This document shows, one piece after another, positions 48,241 through 58,944 of a stretch of DNA of 64,000 nucleotides. The notes below the pieces were generated by a model that worked only from the letters and a program-made list of their open reading frames with translations, was not told where the DNA came from and did not search any database. Each line of letters begins with the position of its first letter. Position 1 is the first letter of the stretch. The DNA comes from Ixodes scapularis (Eukaryota; Arthropoda; Arachnida; Ixodida; Ixodidae): contig NW_024609880.1 in NCBI RefSeq assembly GCF_016920785.2, positions 64,109,830 through 64,173,829 of the forward strand, in the 5' to 3' direction. The translations under genes and the position numbers were made by a program.

Positions 48241-48732
48241 ATATTAATATCACGACTCCACGAGGCCTGACGTCGTGCGACGCCAGGTCACGTGACCATG
48301 TCACGCGACTTTGGGTCACGCGACGCCACGAATTGAAACGGTGACGCGATATCGTGTGACAGTGTGGCGTCGTGCGATCGAACCAACGCGAGCGAGAAAT
48401 TTCCGTGGAAGATAACCGGGGACCCACCCGACGTAACGAAGCAAATTCTGGGTCACGGGAAAGGGGGCGAAAAGAAGCGATTAGGGCCAGTGATCTCCCG
48501 CTTAATCCGCCCAGGAACCGTCGTAACGCGCGCCTGTTTTGCTTGCGTACTCCGTTGAGGGTCGCCACACCAATGAACCGCTTCCCTTTCATCACCTGTG
48601 ACCGCGCGCACTCTGCGCATGCCTACGGGCGGGTAGGCGTGATCACGTGGCGACTGGACTGGACCAACCAGCACGTATCTTCCGCCGATCTGTCCGAACG
48701 GAGCATAGTCTTCGCTACGGGGTTCGTTCAAT

Positions 48733-48835
48733 ACAGCCGAGTCTTAAGCCGAACTGGGTATCCAGCCGAATTGGAGCGCTCCGCCGAATCGAAACTTTAA
48801 GCCGAATTGGGGCTTCAGCCGAATGGACACCTCCG
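48733..48835. repeat. Degenerate AGCCGAATTGG minisatellite
   Basis: About six AGCCGAA(C/T)TGG-like words at roughly 17-20 bp spacing, some followed by AGC or TCAGC. Confidence 0.65.
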
Positions 48836-51015
48836 CGAAGTCCAGATGACTCTGGGTACAGCGGTAATGGCGATCTTGACCCAACAATCCACAAACCTTT
48901 TCTGCATGCCCCCCTCCCCGCTGGCGCTAAGCCACGAATAGTCGTCGTCGTAAAGAGAAGCAATCCCGAAAAAGAAAAGCAACGAGTTCTATGCCGTGGT
49001 AATTAAATACGCTCTCCGTGTATTTTCTGTGTTTTCGAAGCTTAACTCCGTTTTGATTGGACGCTGAATGAGCGTACCTTTCCGTAGCATTGATTGCAAA
49101 TGATTTAGTGCCTTTCTTTTTTCTTTTTTTAATGTTTACAACTATATGGTTATGATTTTCTCTTCACCACGTTCGAAATACGGTTCGAAGCATTAATATT
49201 TGAGAGACGCGAAACTATCGACGTAGACTCCTTATTTAAAACTTATATATTGTTTAAACATATGTCCGAACAATTTGCTTGTTTTTTATTGTGTAAATGA
49301 AAGAGAACAAATAGGAACTCGTTTAAGCGCGCCATGTTTCCGCGAGTAAATCATCTTTCGCGCACGTATTTACGAGTTGTAAAAGAAGGCGTTTGGAAAA
49401 AGGGGCATTGCGATAAATAACTTGTTCCCGCGAGGCCGCTGCTTCTATTTATACGCGAGGCGCCGGTGTACCTGTGTATATTGGTTTCCGAAAAAAAGTG
49501 AAAGGATATATTTTGCGGCTTTTATATGTCTCGAAGCGGTCGATAAGTATCTTGGGCACAAATAGTTGAAGCGCCGTTACCGTAACTATTGCCACTTCAC
49601 GATTAATGGTCGATGCCATCCTTTCATTATATTTGGAGGTTCAATATTTTTGGGAAAACTACGAAAGCACACAGTGTTTTGTTTTAGTAGATTCGGAAAT
49701 AATATATATATATATATATATAAACGCACAGCTTTAACATCAGTAGACTCCCCCCCCCCCTTTTTCCTCCCCCCACCCTCCCCCCCAATCCCGAAAAAAA
49801 AAATATTGGCTATGTAACTACCCTGCACTGTGCCCTATATATCGAAAGCCAGAAACTCTGCGCTTCGTTTATTTGTGCGCTAATTTACAAAAAAAAAAAA
49901 AAAAAATACTTGCTACTTTTGAAAACTTGTCTTTATCGTCAAACGAATTTCCGCGAAAACTGCGCGGTGTTATTGGAGACCAGCAATATTTCGGTTATTA
50001 AACTGTGTTTTCCACTTTTTTGTTTCCTGCTCACAGATGTTTGGGTCCTGAGAAACGGGACTCTCAACTCGTTAGCCAGAGCAATAGAAGGTCACACACG
50101 CGGGCACGCGCGCAAATAAACAATAAATAAAGAAATAAACGCATGGTTCCAGCGATCAAGTGTCGTTATGTTGACTGCAGAAACGCGGACCTTTCTGCCT
50201 TTCTGTTTTTGCTACTTCTCGGGCTTATGATGAGATTTAGAAATCCTGGCGCCGTTGGTTCTCAAATTGAAATTCGAGAAACGTTCATTGAAAGATAAAT
50301 TCTCCATAAGCCCAATTTTCGCTTAAAATAGCAGTCTTCGTCGGCGCGGTGGAACGCAAAGGAATCACAAGGTTCGGATATGGATTGTCGTTGCTTCTCT
50401 CGACGTACATAAAAAGGAAAAAATAAACAAGCTATAAAAGAAACGCGAACGTTTTTGCACAAGTAACAGTTTCTGTTTTATAAAAAAAGACACTGACAAA
50501 ATATTATGCCTGCGAAGAATTTTTTTTTATTGAAATTCAATTTATGGGGCCGAACTACTATATGCAGCAAAAATGTTTGCAACTTAAAATCTGTGCACAA
50601 AAAAAAAAAAAAAAAAATATTGTGCGCATAACGTTAGCGTAAAAAAGAGAAAAAAAGAAAGAAAGAGTAAGAGTTGAATTTAACACACTTAAACCACCGC
50701 TGACGAATTTCAACGGCACTTCAACCGTGTAAATTCAACTCTTTTTTTTTTTTTTTATACGCTGACGTCATAGCGCACGAAATGTTTTTTCGAGCTGTGG
50801 CCATCGAAGGCACATATTCATTAATCAAAGACTAGTAGAATACACGAAACGGTTGGAGCTTTTATGATCACTAAAACAACAAAACACGCCTTGTTTGAAA
50901 AAAAAAGAAAAAAAGCAAGCGAGGGGCATTTTTTTTTTTCTTCTTTTTTTGACAGAAAAAGATTTTTATGAGAACTTGCCCACGCAGCGTTTGAACTAGC
51001 GTACGACTCTAATGA
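48836..51015. other. No gene seen; AT-rich with homopolymers
   Basis: (TA)n at about 49701-49721, a C-rich stretch at 49750-49790, and A runs at 49889-49906 and 50600-50617. An inverted GAGTTGAATTTA/TAAATTCAACTC pair spans about 50670-50742. No exon recognised. Confidence 0.35.
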
Positions 51016-51130
51016 TGCGATTGCTGCGACATTTCCGCCAAACTGCGCCAATGGTGCTAACCCTGCTGTATTTCGCCAAAATGTGATAAATTTGCGCCAA
51101 CATTGCGCCCACACTGCGCCAAGACGTAAT
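51016..51130. repeat. TGCGCCAA subterminal array, hAT-like end
   Basis: CTGCGCCAA, TTGCGCCAA, ATTGCGCCC and CTGCGCCAA words, preceded by a GATGCGATTGCTGCGACA edge, resemble the left end of 12677-14119. A possible partner lies at about 52850-52920, where GCTCCA words precede AGTCACATCTC. If so, the element would span about 1.9 kb and enclose 51748-52156 and 52519-52705. Confidence 0.45.
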
Positions 51131-51747
51131 TTCACTTTATTAATTCTGCCAATTATTATAGCTCGGACCCCGTTGTCCGAGGTTTCAGAACGTTTGAGTA
51201 TAGTTAAACGTAGTACTCGATTTGATCCTTGTGTCGAACACTGGCAGTACTCGGAAGTCGCGCAATATTTCTCATATTCGTGCTGTGTTCTGGTGGGTTA
51301 GATTGCTTCGTTGAGTGCGCTACCCAGCTCTCACTGGTGCACTGCAATGGAGCGAGAACCACGAAATAGGCTTCGCGATTTTGCGTACCTTGCTTCGTTG
51401 CAGCGCAGCCGCGTGCTAAGGCGAAAACACACCTCCATAGCAGGACGTTCCGCACACAAAGAAAAGGTGTGTAAAAAAAAAAGTATACCTTTTGCAATAA
51501 AAAGTTCCGAACAAGACTACGGCTAGTACATATAATCGACTGCAATATTCTGACGATTTTTGTTTTCAAACTCGAGATTTAGCAAGGATATTTGTGTGTA
51601 TGGACGGTTTTGTAAGTTTATATTTTTCTGTCAACACTCTCGTTTGGTCGGCACAGTAAACGGAGTATGATTAATGCTAAATTACCTGGAGCAGAGAATG
51701 GAAACTTGAGAATTAGCCTTAATGAGTTCGTCTGGATTGTTTCTAAT

Positions 51748-52156
51748 GGCGAATTCCACAGGTTGTTTTGGAGCGCGCCGGGATCAGTAGACCAGATCCG
51801 AGATGGAGCACTCTATCCGAACGGAGTCGCTCCGCCTCCGAATCCCCAGTGGAATCCGGAGGCGGAGCGACTTGTCATTCACCTCCGGGATCGGCGGAGT
51901 CTTCCCTTCATTCACCTTCCTGGGCACCCCTTTCCCGAGGTCCTGGTCCCGGCGAAATGCCCGGCGAAATGCCCGGCGAGGAAGGAATTCGATATCAGCG
52001 GAGCAACTTTTCTCGGATCCGGATCGAGATCTTAGTGGGAGCTGATCCAAAACGACAAGTGGAACACGTCCATCTCGATCCCGATCGCCCAGTGAAATTG
52101 GCGCGCTCCAGAAAAGTCGATTCCGGCGCGCTTCAAAACAACCAGTGGAATTCGCC
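51748..52156. mobile_element. TIR element, 409 bp
   Basis: GGCGAATTCCACAGGTTGTT at the left is inverse to the right end with one or two mismatches, and the pairing continues through GAGCGCGCC. The interior has an inverted CTCCGCCTCCG/CGGAGGCGGAG pair (51831-51875) and a direct CGGCGAAATGCC duplication at 51952-51973. The overlapping ORFs here are not supported as genes. Confidence 0.75.
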
Positions 52157-52518
52157 TCAAGGCTTATTTATCGTTCACATGCCGATTTCGCGTTATTATG
52201 AAGTTTTACACATAAAATGGCATCGATGTTAATAATCGAATGACTAAAGCCTTTTTTCTATCTCAATTAATAATCACAGTCTTATTACAACCTATAGGAC
52301 TTCAATGAAACAACAGTTTGGGCGCTCAATCTTAATATTTTCTAACACCATTTCCTTGAATGCAATTCGATTTACCTTTGGCTCTGAGCCTAAAATAACC
52401 ATTCAGAGCAGTTCATACTCCTTCGTCACTCAACATATTGTTGTCGTGCCTAGTGTTTTTACACGCCGCAAATTAACCGCTAGTTCTGTGTTTGAGGCGT
52501 TTGAAGGAATTAAACTTA

Positions 52519-52705
52519 AGGCCCGTTCACACATGCAGCGGAGCGCTACAAGCATAGCGCTAACCTCGCTCTAAGCACGTGCTGACGGCAGCGTTCACCA
52601 GCTTTGTATCGCACCGTCAAAACTGTTGCTCATAGCATACGATAAGTAGCTGATGGCACGTGAGGAGCGCTACATCAGCGCTTCGCTGCATGTGAGAACC
52701 GGCCT
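52519..52705. mobile_element. Diverged MITE with AGGCCCGTTCACA ends, 187 bp
   Basis: Left AGGCCCGTTCACACATGCAG and right, read in inverse, AGGCCGGTTCTCACATGCAG, continuing CGAAGCGCT/CGGAGCGCT. Same end family as 14187-14368 and 10636-10799. Flanking triplets are TTA and TTG, as at 10636. Confidence 0.7.
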
Positions 52706-53586
52706 TTGCAGTGCAATCGTTGCTAACAAAAGGTTGCACAGAAATGGGAAGGCAATGTAGACAACGTATTTTGATGGACAGACGAACGCATGAATCCTAA
52801 CACAATATTCGCAGGGATGAAAATGGAGTCTGAGCTTACGCCCCTAAACTCCCTCTTGCTGCTCCAGAAATGCAGTTTTAGCTTTCCGGAAGGTGCTCCA
52901 AAATGACTCAGACCAGTCACATCTCTGCACTTCGCGTGGTAGAGAGGCGCTATATCACTTCCCGCGCAGCGGATGAATAGAATCCATTATCGGACATGAA
53001 CACAATATGGAACCGTTATTCTAAAGGATGAAATAACCGAAGTGTAAGTTATCATGCAATTTTCTGTAGAATTTAGATGAATTCATTCATCATTCAGCAT
53101 ATACTTACACAGTTTTCCGACTTAAGAAAAACAAATTCTCCGGAAAGCTTGCGACGGAACGCTGGTTCAATCTATGGCGTGCTACGTCTTATCATCACGA
53201 ACATCTGTGCCGAGGATCGTCATCCAAACACCTTACGCAAATACCCTGCGGCAGGCAGAGTCAGTAGATGTCTTCAGAACTTTTTTTTCTTTTTTGTTTG
53301 TCGCGAACATTTTTGAAGACTCAGCGCGAATATGCGCGACCTATTTTACGCAGGAATGGTGCTAGCAGATACGCGCGGTATGCATACGATTTGCATTCAA
53401 ATTTGAAAAGAATCTCGGCATCTTCGATGTGGTCCCCTACTGGCCCTGAGCGTGCCGTAAAGATGTCCCTCGAATGTTAACCAAAAGAAGGCGCGTGCGA
53501 AGGAAAAAAAAAAAAAAAAAACAAGCAAAAAAAAAAAAACAACATAAGGTGCCTTTATGTGCGCTTTGCTTAGGGTTTTGACGTCT
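52706..53586. other. No gene seen
   Basis: Short frames only, with a T run near 53281 and A runs near 53501-53539. No inverted repeat or exon recognised. Confidence 0.4.
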
Positions 53587-53618
<32 letters not shown>

Positions 53619-53808
53619 CTATGTTGCACGTTTTGGACTCCCAGGAGACTAGGGAGAAGGAAGCGACGTCAACAACGCTCTTTGGATCTTGATTGGTGGA
53701 GTCGCTGATGACGCGTCGCGTGGTGCTGCTAAGATACGTTCATTCACACCTACGTCACTTCCTTCTCCCTAGTCTCCTGGGAGTCCAAAACGTGCAACAT
53801 AGCCCCCC
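53587..53808. mobile_element. TIR MITE with perfect 51-bp arms and an expanded poly-G left end
   Basis: Left arm 53613-53663 and right arm 53758-53808 are exact inverse copies, starting GGGGGGCTATGTTGCACG. The right end has six C. The left G tract extends to 32 (53587-53618), so 26 extra G have been added by slippage or assembly. The interior (94 bp) includes a further imperfect pairing GACGTC/TACGTCA. No ORF. Confidence 0.85.
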
Positions 53809-54054
53809 TGGCCATTTTCTTCCGAATGTTTTTGTTTCTTTTCTTGTTCGGAGCGCGCGATACCTGGTCTCCCGGCGCGAGCTCTCGGCCAGTGCTGCGG
53901 CGACATTTTGTTAGCGGCTAGTTCTTCGTATTTCCCGAGAGCGCACGCTGTCGGCATCGGCAATTACAAAGAATGGCGTCATCCTAAACAGAATGGCATT
54001 GAAGCACCCTAGACAAACAGCAATCGTTATCTTGATCAGTTGTGGCCAGATTTG

Positions 54055-54231
54055 CACGTTTGCAAGTCCGGTCGCAGGGCGCCGCCATCTTGCTCAGTGG
54101 GGTGCGCTCTTGGGCGCGGCCATAATCCGATTACGACGCCTTAGCAAAGCTTCGTGATCGGACTATGACACGTCCAAGCGCACCCCGGCCGAGCAAGATG
54201 GCAGCGTCCTGAAACCGGACTTGCAAACGTG
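54055..54231. mobile_element. TIR MITE, 177 bp
   Basis: CACGTTTGCAAGTCCGG at the left pairs with CCGGACTTGCAAACGTG at the right. The arms go on through GCCATCTTGCTC/GAGCAAGATGGC and GGGGTGCGCT/AGCGCACCCC for about 60 bp. No ORF. Confidence 0.85.
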
Positions 54232-54243
54232 TATACTCTACTC

Positions 54244-54281
54244 TAGGGAGCCTTCATGTGCGCTTACATGAAGGCTCCCTA
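54244..54281. repeat. Perfect 16-bp-arm hairpin
   Basis: TAGGGAGCCTTCATGT and its exact inverse surround a 6-base loop. It starts 12 bp after the preceding MITE. It could be a minimal element or a structure made by template switching. Confidence 0.85.
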
Positions 54282-55080
54282 CTCTACTCCAAGTTACTGT
54301 ACCTTAAGTACTTTTAGAAGTAACTTAATTGGTACTTTGATAATACTTTCAAAAGTCAGTACTCCGTATTCTAACTTGTATACTTTTCGCAAGTAAGTTA
54401 CTCGTAAGTTATACCTCTGTCAGACGGGCTAGTTTAGTGTCACTACAAGCGAGTGCACACACATCCTTAGTGTCACTTCTGTAGCGTGTCACACGGCTCC
54501 TTCCTGAGGAACACACTTGGCTTGGAGTGAGTTTGACGAACTCACTTTGCTCGATCGAGTGCGTGGCAGTAAAACATAACAACACAGAAACCAAAAATGT
54601 GGGGTTAGTTTTATTTTATAAAGAAAAAGAAATTCGTGAAAGAGACGACATTTAGAAGAGTGGCATTGCAAAAAAAAAAATAGTGGGGTGGACTTAGAGT
54701 TTAGGCTAATTTGAATCAAGATTAGCGCAGCGGTGAATTGATAAAAGACGACGACAAAGTCAGACATTCATGGCTATCTTGGTTAGCAGAGAATGGTAGA
54801 GCCTACTTTTGTTTCAGCGTGTAACTATTCGAGACAACACGATAATTATGATATGATTAGGCAGTGTCAGGGCCTCCTCGTAGACTTCCGTGGAACGAAG
54901 CGGAACGCCAAAGTTGGATATGCTTCGTTCTTTATCTTGGCTTGCGATGATCGATCAGAATGATCCGATTGGCGTAATCATCCAATTGGCGTTGTTTTAG
55001 AGCACAGCTTCTAGGCACCCGTTTCTCAGTTGAGCGGCGTCGGCGTAACCGCGCGTTGTATTAAGGGCTTTTCTTCAAAA
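54282..55080. other. No gene seen; AGTAC-rich remnant
   Basis: 54288-54415 is dense in AAGTTACT, AAGTACTT and AGTTAC words, like the ends of hAT elements such as 57846-58936, but no paired end was found. The rest holds only short frames. Confidence 0.35.
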
Positions 55081-56125
55081 TGACGTCACATGTGTGTCGT
55101 CACGTGTGACGTCACGAGGGTAAAATCTTCCCTCTAAAGGCTCTGTTATACTCCGACGTAACGCGCGCGCAAGCGAACGCTGGCCGAAGTCGGCTACGTC
55201 ACGTCGGTCACGCCGCGCGCGTCAAAAATCCGGCGGCCCTGGCGACTCCCGCGGCGCGCGTCGGTGGGTCGCCAGCGCGGCGCATGCGCAGAATCTGGCT
55301 ACGAGGGCGCGCTTCCTGCGAGAGTGCGCCATTTCCGGTTCCTTTTCATTTCGAATAGCAGACGAAAATTCTCGCGCTTCTTGAGCGCCAAGTTCGAGCG
55401 ATGGCGTGGACGTACCTTGCCCGACGAAAACTCGCGCTTGCACTGTTGGTGCACCGCCTGCGCCGCAAGCGTAGGTGGTAAATTTTTATACCCTGCATCT
55501 TTGACAAGCGCACGGTCTCGTGTCGTGTCGTGTCGCACGGTCTCGTGTCGTCCTCACCTGTGTTCCTCGTGTCGTAGAAACACAGGTGAGGACTAATTCC
55601 CTCGATCAGCTTCTCGACCCCCGACCGAGTCCGATTCTTCGAACATGGCGCCACAAGAAGTGCTCCCGTCGTCTGCTATTGCTCGTATTCGCCGCGCTTC
55701 CCGGCCGAGGGCTGCCGGGAGCCAGCGCGTGATGCATCCTGGTCCGGCGTCGCCGGCGCGGTCGGCGCGAAATACGGCATGGTCCATTTTGGCGTCGAGG
55801 TGGTCAGGCTGCGTCGAACGCCGCCGGTCGCGTCGGTTACGCCACGACGCCGGAGTATAGAGCGTCGGGTTTTCCCCGACGTGACGAAGCTGTGACGCGC
55901 TCGCGCGCGCGCACGCGTTACGTCGGAGTATAACAGAGCCTTAAATGTTGCGGTAAATGTTTTTGCCAAGTTTGGCGGAAAAGTTTTCCGCTAAATTTAG
56001 AGGAACATTTTACCCGTGTGACGTCACGTGACGTCACACTTAAAATTTTAGATGACATTTCATGTGACGTCACACGTCAGTTCAGCGGGAAATTTAGCGA
56101 AATTTTTACGCTAAGTGTGATGGGA
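55081..56125. repeat. CRE-palindrome / CCGCTAAATTTAG element P5, split by an insertion
   Basis: GTGACGTCAC words at 55081-55115, then GAGGGTAAAAT..TCCCTCTAA, mirror the sequence after 55941, where CCGCTAAATTTAGAGGAACA is followed by TTTTACCC and the perfect 24-bp palindrome centred on CACGTG with TGACGTCA on each side (56016-56039). A second CGGGAAATTTAGCG block lies at about 56086. The left part stops at CTCTAA, exactly where 55138-55941 was inserted. The block therefore looks like a nested pair. Confidence 0.6.
55138..55941. mobile_element. PIF/Harbinger-like element, 804 bp, with TAA duplication
   Basis: TAA flanks both sides (55135-55137 and 55942-55944). The ends are AGGCTCTGTTATACTCCGAC and its exact inverse, continuing GTAACGCG and a GCGCGC tract for about 40 bp. 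The first bases AGGC and the TAA target match 14187-14368. The interior is very CpG-rich, with inverted GGTGAGGA/TCCTCACC (55550-55592) and short GTGTCGTGTCGT repeats. Overlapping ORFs of 60-110 codons on both strands show no DDE transposase motif, so it is non-autonomous. Confidence 0.85.
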
Positions 56126-57837
56126 ACGCCCATGACAAAATGCTGTATGAGGGAGAAGGGGAGAGAAGGTCCCAGCAAAATGGAAGATTTCGGGAGGGGG
56201 GAGGACCGGGCCCGGGCCCCATGCCCCACCCCCCTGGCTACGTGCCTGTCCGGACTCCGGAGACATCGCTTTGGTGTCCATGGTGTGCTTATCTTTCGCC
56301 CCCAAGTTAGCACAAAGAAGCTTGTCCCCTCCCCCTTGCACTGGCCTTTTTTTTTTTTTCTTTTCTTTTTTCATTCCATTCAAGATAATCCTGACACGGG
56401 GCGCCCCTTGGTGAGGGATGGGAGCGAGAGGACACCTTTTCTCTCGCACTGATTGGAGGGAGGGAAAAACCTGTTGTACCAAACGTGTCTTTCTTTGACT
56501 TTCTTTTAACAGTTTGCAACCTGAGAGCATTCTGGAAGCAACGAGTTACTTTTTTGTGTATTTGGTTCTCTATTCAGATACTTTTTTTTTATTTTTTTTA
56601 TTTGGTATTTAGTAAAGAAAAGTTGAATAACAAAATAGAAAAAAAAAATATCATGAGCCATTTTACTCCGTGAAGGTGGATGAACCAGCGAAGCTGTTTA
56701 GCACACGATACAGACCTGACACGAGATTTTGAACAAAGGTACGAACTATCACCACCCCGGGGAGCCGGAGGAAACTCGACACGCGCGACAGGACCGTCAC
56801 CTGGCGGAAAGTAGACACGCGCGGGAGGACCGCTACCCCCGGAGAGCTGAAGAAAAGGAAACTACGCCTAGTTTCTTAGAGGGCGGTGCGAGCGTAGACA
56901 TGGCCGACGCGGGTCCCACAGCGGCAAATCTTTGAGAAACCTTTATTATCTACCTGAGAGTCTACTCATCTTGAAAATGGTGCCTAATGATGATCTAATC
57001 TACTGAAAATGCACATGCAAGTGATAGACGTATAAGCTTTTGCATAGAATGAAGCGATTTTGCATCTAATTCGGGACCTGAGCTTTTGTTGACGCACACG
57101 AAAAATCCACGGAACCTTAGCCGTAAACAGTTTCGCCGTGATATGTTGAATGAAGGTCTGCTGTATCTAGCAGTTTCAACAAAGAGCTGTCGTGGCAGCT
57201 AGGTTCAGTCATTGGGTGCTTTCAGCAAACCGTTATCGTGTTCCGCGTACCGTACTACCGGAGCCTTTGAAGCATGCTTTTAAGCGCGCGCCCCGTGGTC
57301 ACGGTGATGAAAATTACCAATTCTCGGCGTCACCTATTCGTTGTCAAGGGTAGCGTGGCATCGACATTGCCGCAGTCTCGCGCGGCTACGGAAACACGTG
57401 GCTTTGTCTTGCGTCTCACTCGCACGAGACAACAATAACGATAAAAACAACAATTACAACAGTAAAACAGTGAGAAGGAAAAGAACGACAGCAGCATTTA
57501 TATTAATAGTAACAACAACAATAATAATGAATTAATAACAACAATACTATATTATGCTCGGGTTCGGAGGAAGGAACTTTATTTTCAAACAAAGGCTTCA
57601 AATATTCGGAAAAAAAAAAAAAAAGACAGGGCAAAGAGGCGAGAAAAAAAAAAGGGGGGGGGATCATGTTCCTAAACACGTTTTACAGCGGAGCTATTAA
57701 GCGCTAGGTTCCCCAGGATCGTGTCCATGTATGTCGACACAAACCTACCTGGACAGCTACCGCCATCTATAAGCGACGGCGGCAAGCACACAACCAGTAT
57801 GGTTTCCGCCGTCGCTCGTAGATGGCGGCAACCTTTC
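56126..57837. other. No gene seen
   Basis: T and A runs near 56346, 56581 and 56640. The 56750-56850 patch has a repeated CGCGxGAGGACCG(T/C)CAC word pair. Interrupted AAC/AAT-rich DNA occurs at 57425-57545. An inverted CCGCCATCTA..TAGATGGCGG pair (about 57760-57828) encloses a GCGACGGCGG core just before the hAT element. No exon recognised. Confidence 0.35.
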
Positions 57838-58944
57838 CAGCTATACAGTGTTGGGAAGTACTTGAAGTACATTGTACTTTAAGTACTACTCCAAGTAGTT
57901 TTGGGAAACTTGTACCTTACTTGAAGTACATTCTCTGAGTATGTACTTGTACTTTACTTAAAGTATATTTTTCTGGTACTTTCCGAGGAAAGTACAATTC
58001 CCGACTTCAAAGTACATTCCCCAAATTTGGTTTTGTCAAATTTGTATCACGAATTGATGCTTTGTCAACTCTGAAGAAAACCTGGGAGGGATTTTCTACT
58101 CTCACCAGAAACGTGAGCAGACGACGCATCGCTCCGTTTGTTCTGGAGGCGGCTTTCCCGTAGCTTTTTGAACTTTCGCTACTTCTCGGTCAATCAGCGC
58201 AAGGGAGGGGGTTTAAAATATTAGGCGAGCAAAATCAATCATAATGTATCACCTGAGACTGTGGTGCGGAAAATTTAAACTTTCGAGTCGAAGAAAAAGA
58301 CAACTGAGGAAACGTCACAATGTATTGAGACATTCTCTTTTGCATTTTCCTTTGACCTGAAAGTTCCTATTTTTCGCACCCCAATCTCAGGCGTCGCATT
58401 AAGATTAATCATCACCGGCTCGCTTGCACACTCTGTTTTTTTTTTTTTTTTTTTTTTTTTTTTATTATTATTATTAAGGAGAGGACACTTTTTTATGAGT
58501 GGATTGCTTGCGGAAGCTACAGGGCTGACGTCATGTTCTCTCCTAGTACATTTAACCCCCTTGGGCACAACAATCCAGTGCAAGAAAATCACTATATAGT
58601 GATTTTCAGGAATTTGTCTCAATTCCTGAAAATGACTACTGTGTGGCTACATCATCAAATATTCGCCGCTGTTTTTGAAAATATGTTATGCAGCCCTGAT
58701 TACCCCTGGGCAATGCATACCAGTTAAAAAATCAGTGTATAGCAGAAATAAAGGGCATAATGACCGATTGTGTTAAAATACTTGTACTTTATTTTAAAGT
58801 ACATTGTATTTATAGTAGTACCTTACTTCAAGTATATTGCACCCAGTGTACTTACTACTTTACTTGAACTACATCACGTCCAACTTACCTTGTGCTTTAC
58901 TTGAAGTACCTTTTAGATGTACTTTACCCAACACTGCAGCTATA
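57838..58944. mobile_element. Non-autonomous hAT element, 1091 bp, with perfect 8-bp duplication
   Basis: The element proper is 57846-58936. CAGCTATA flanks it on both sides (57838-57845 and 58937-58944). The ends are CAGTGTTGGGAAGTAC and, in inverse, CAGTGTTGGGTAAAGTAC. Both ends carry dense AAGTAC/GTACTT subterminal repeats (57855-58020, 58780-58925). The interior includes an AGAAAATCACTATATAGTGA palindrome at about 58580-58606 and a T run at 58437-58462. No transposase ORF is visible; the 115-codon minus-strand frame at 58275-58622 shows no hAT motif. The CAGTG ends and 8-bp duplication are diagnostic of hAT. Confidence 0.9.
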
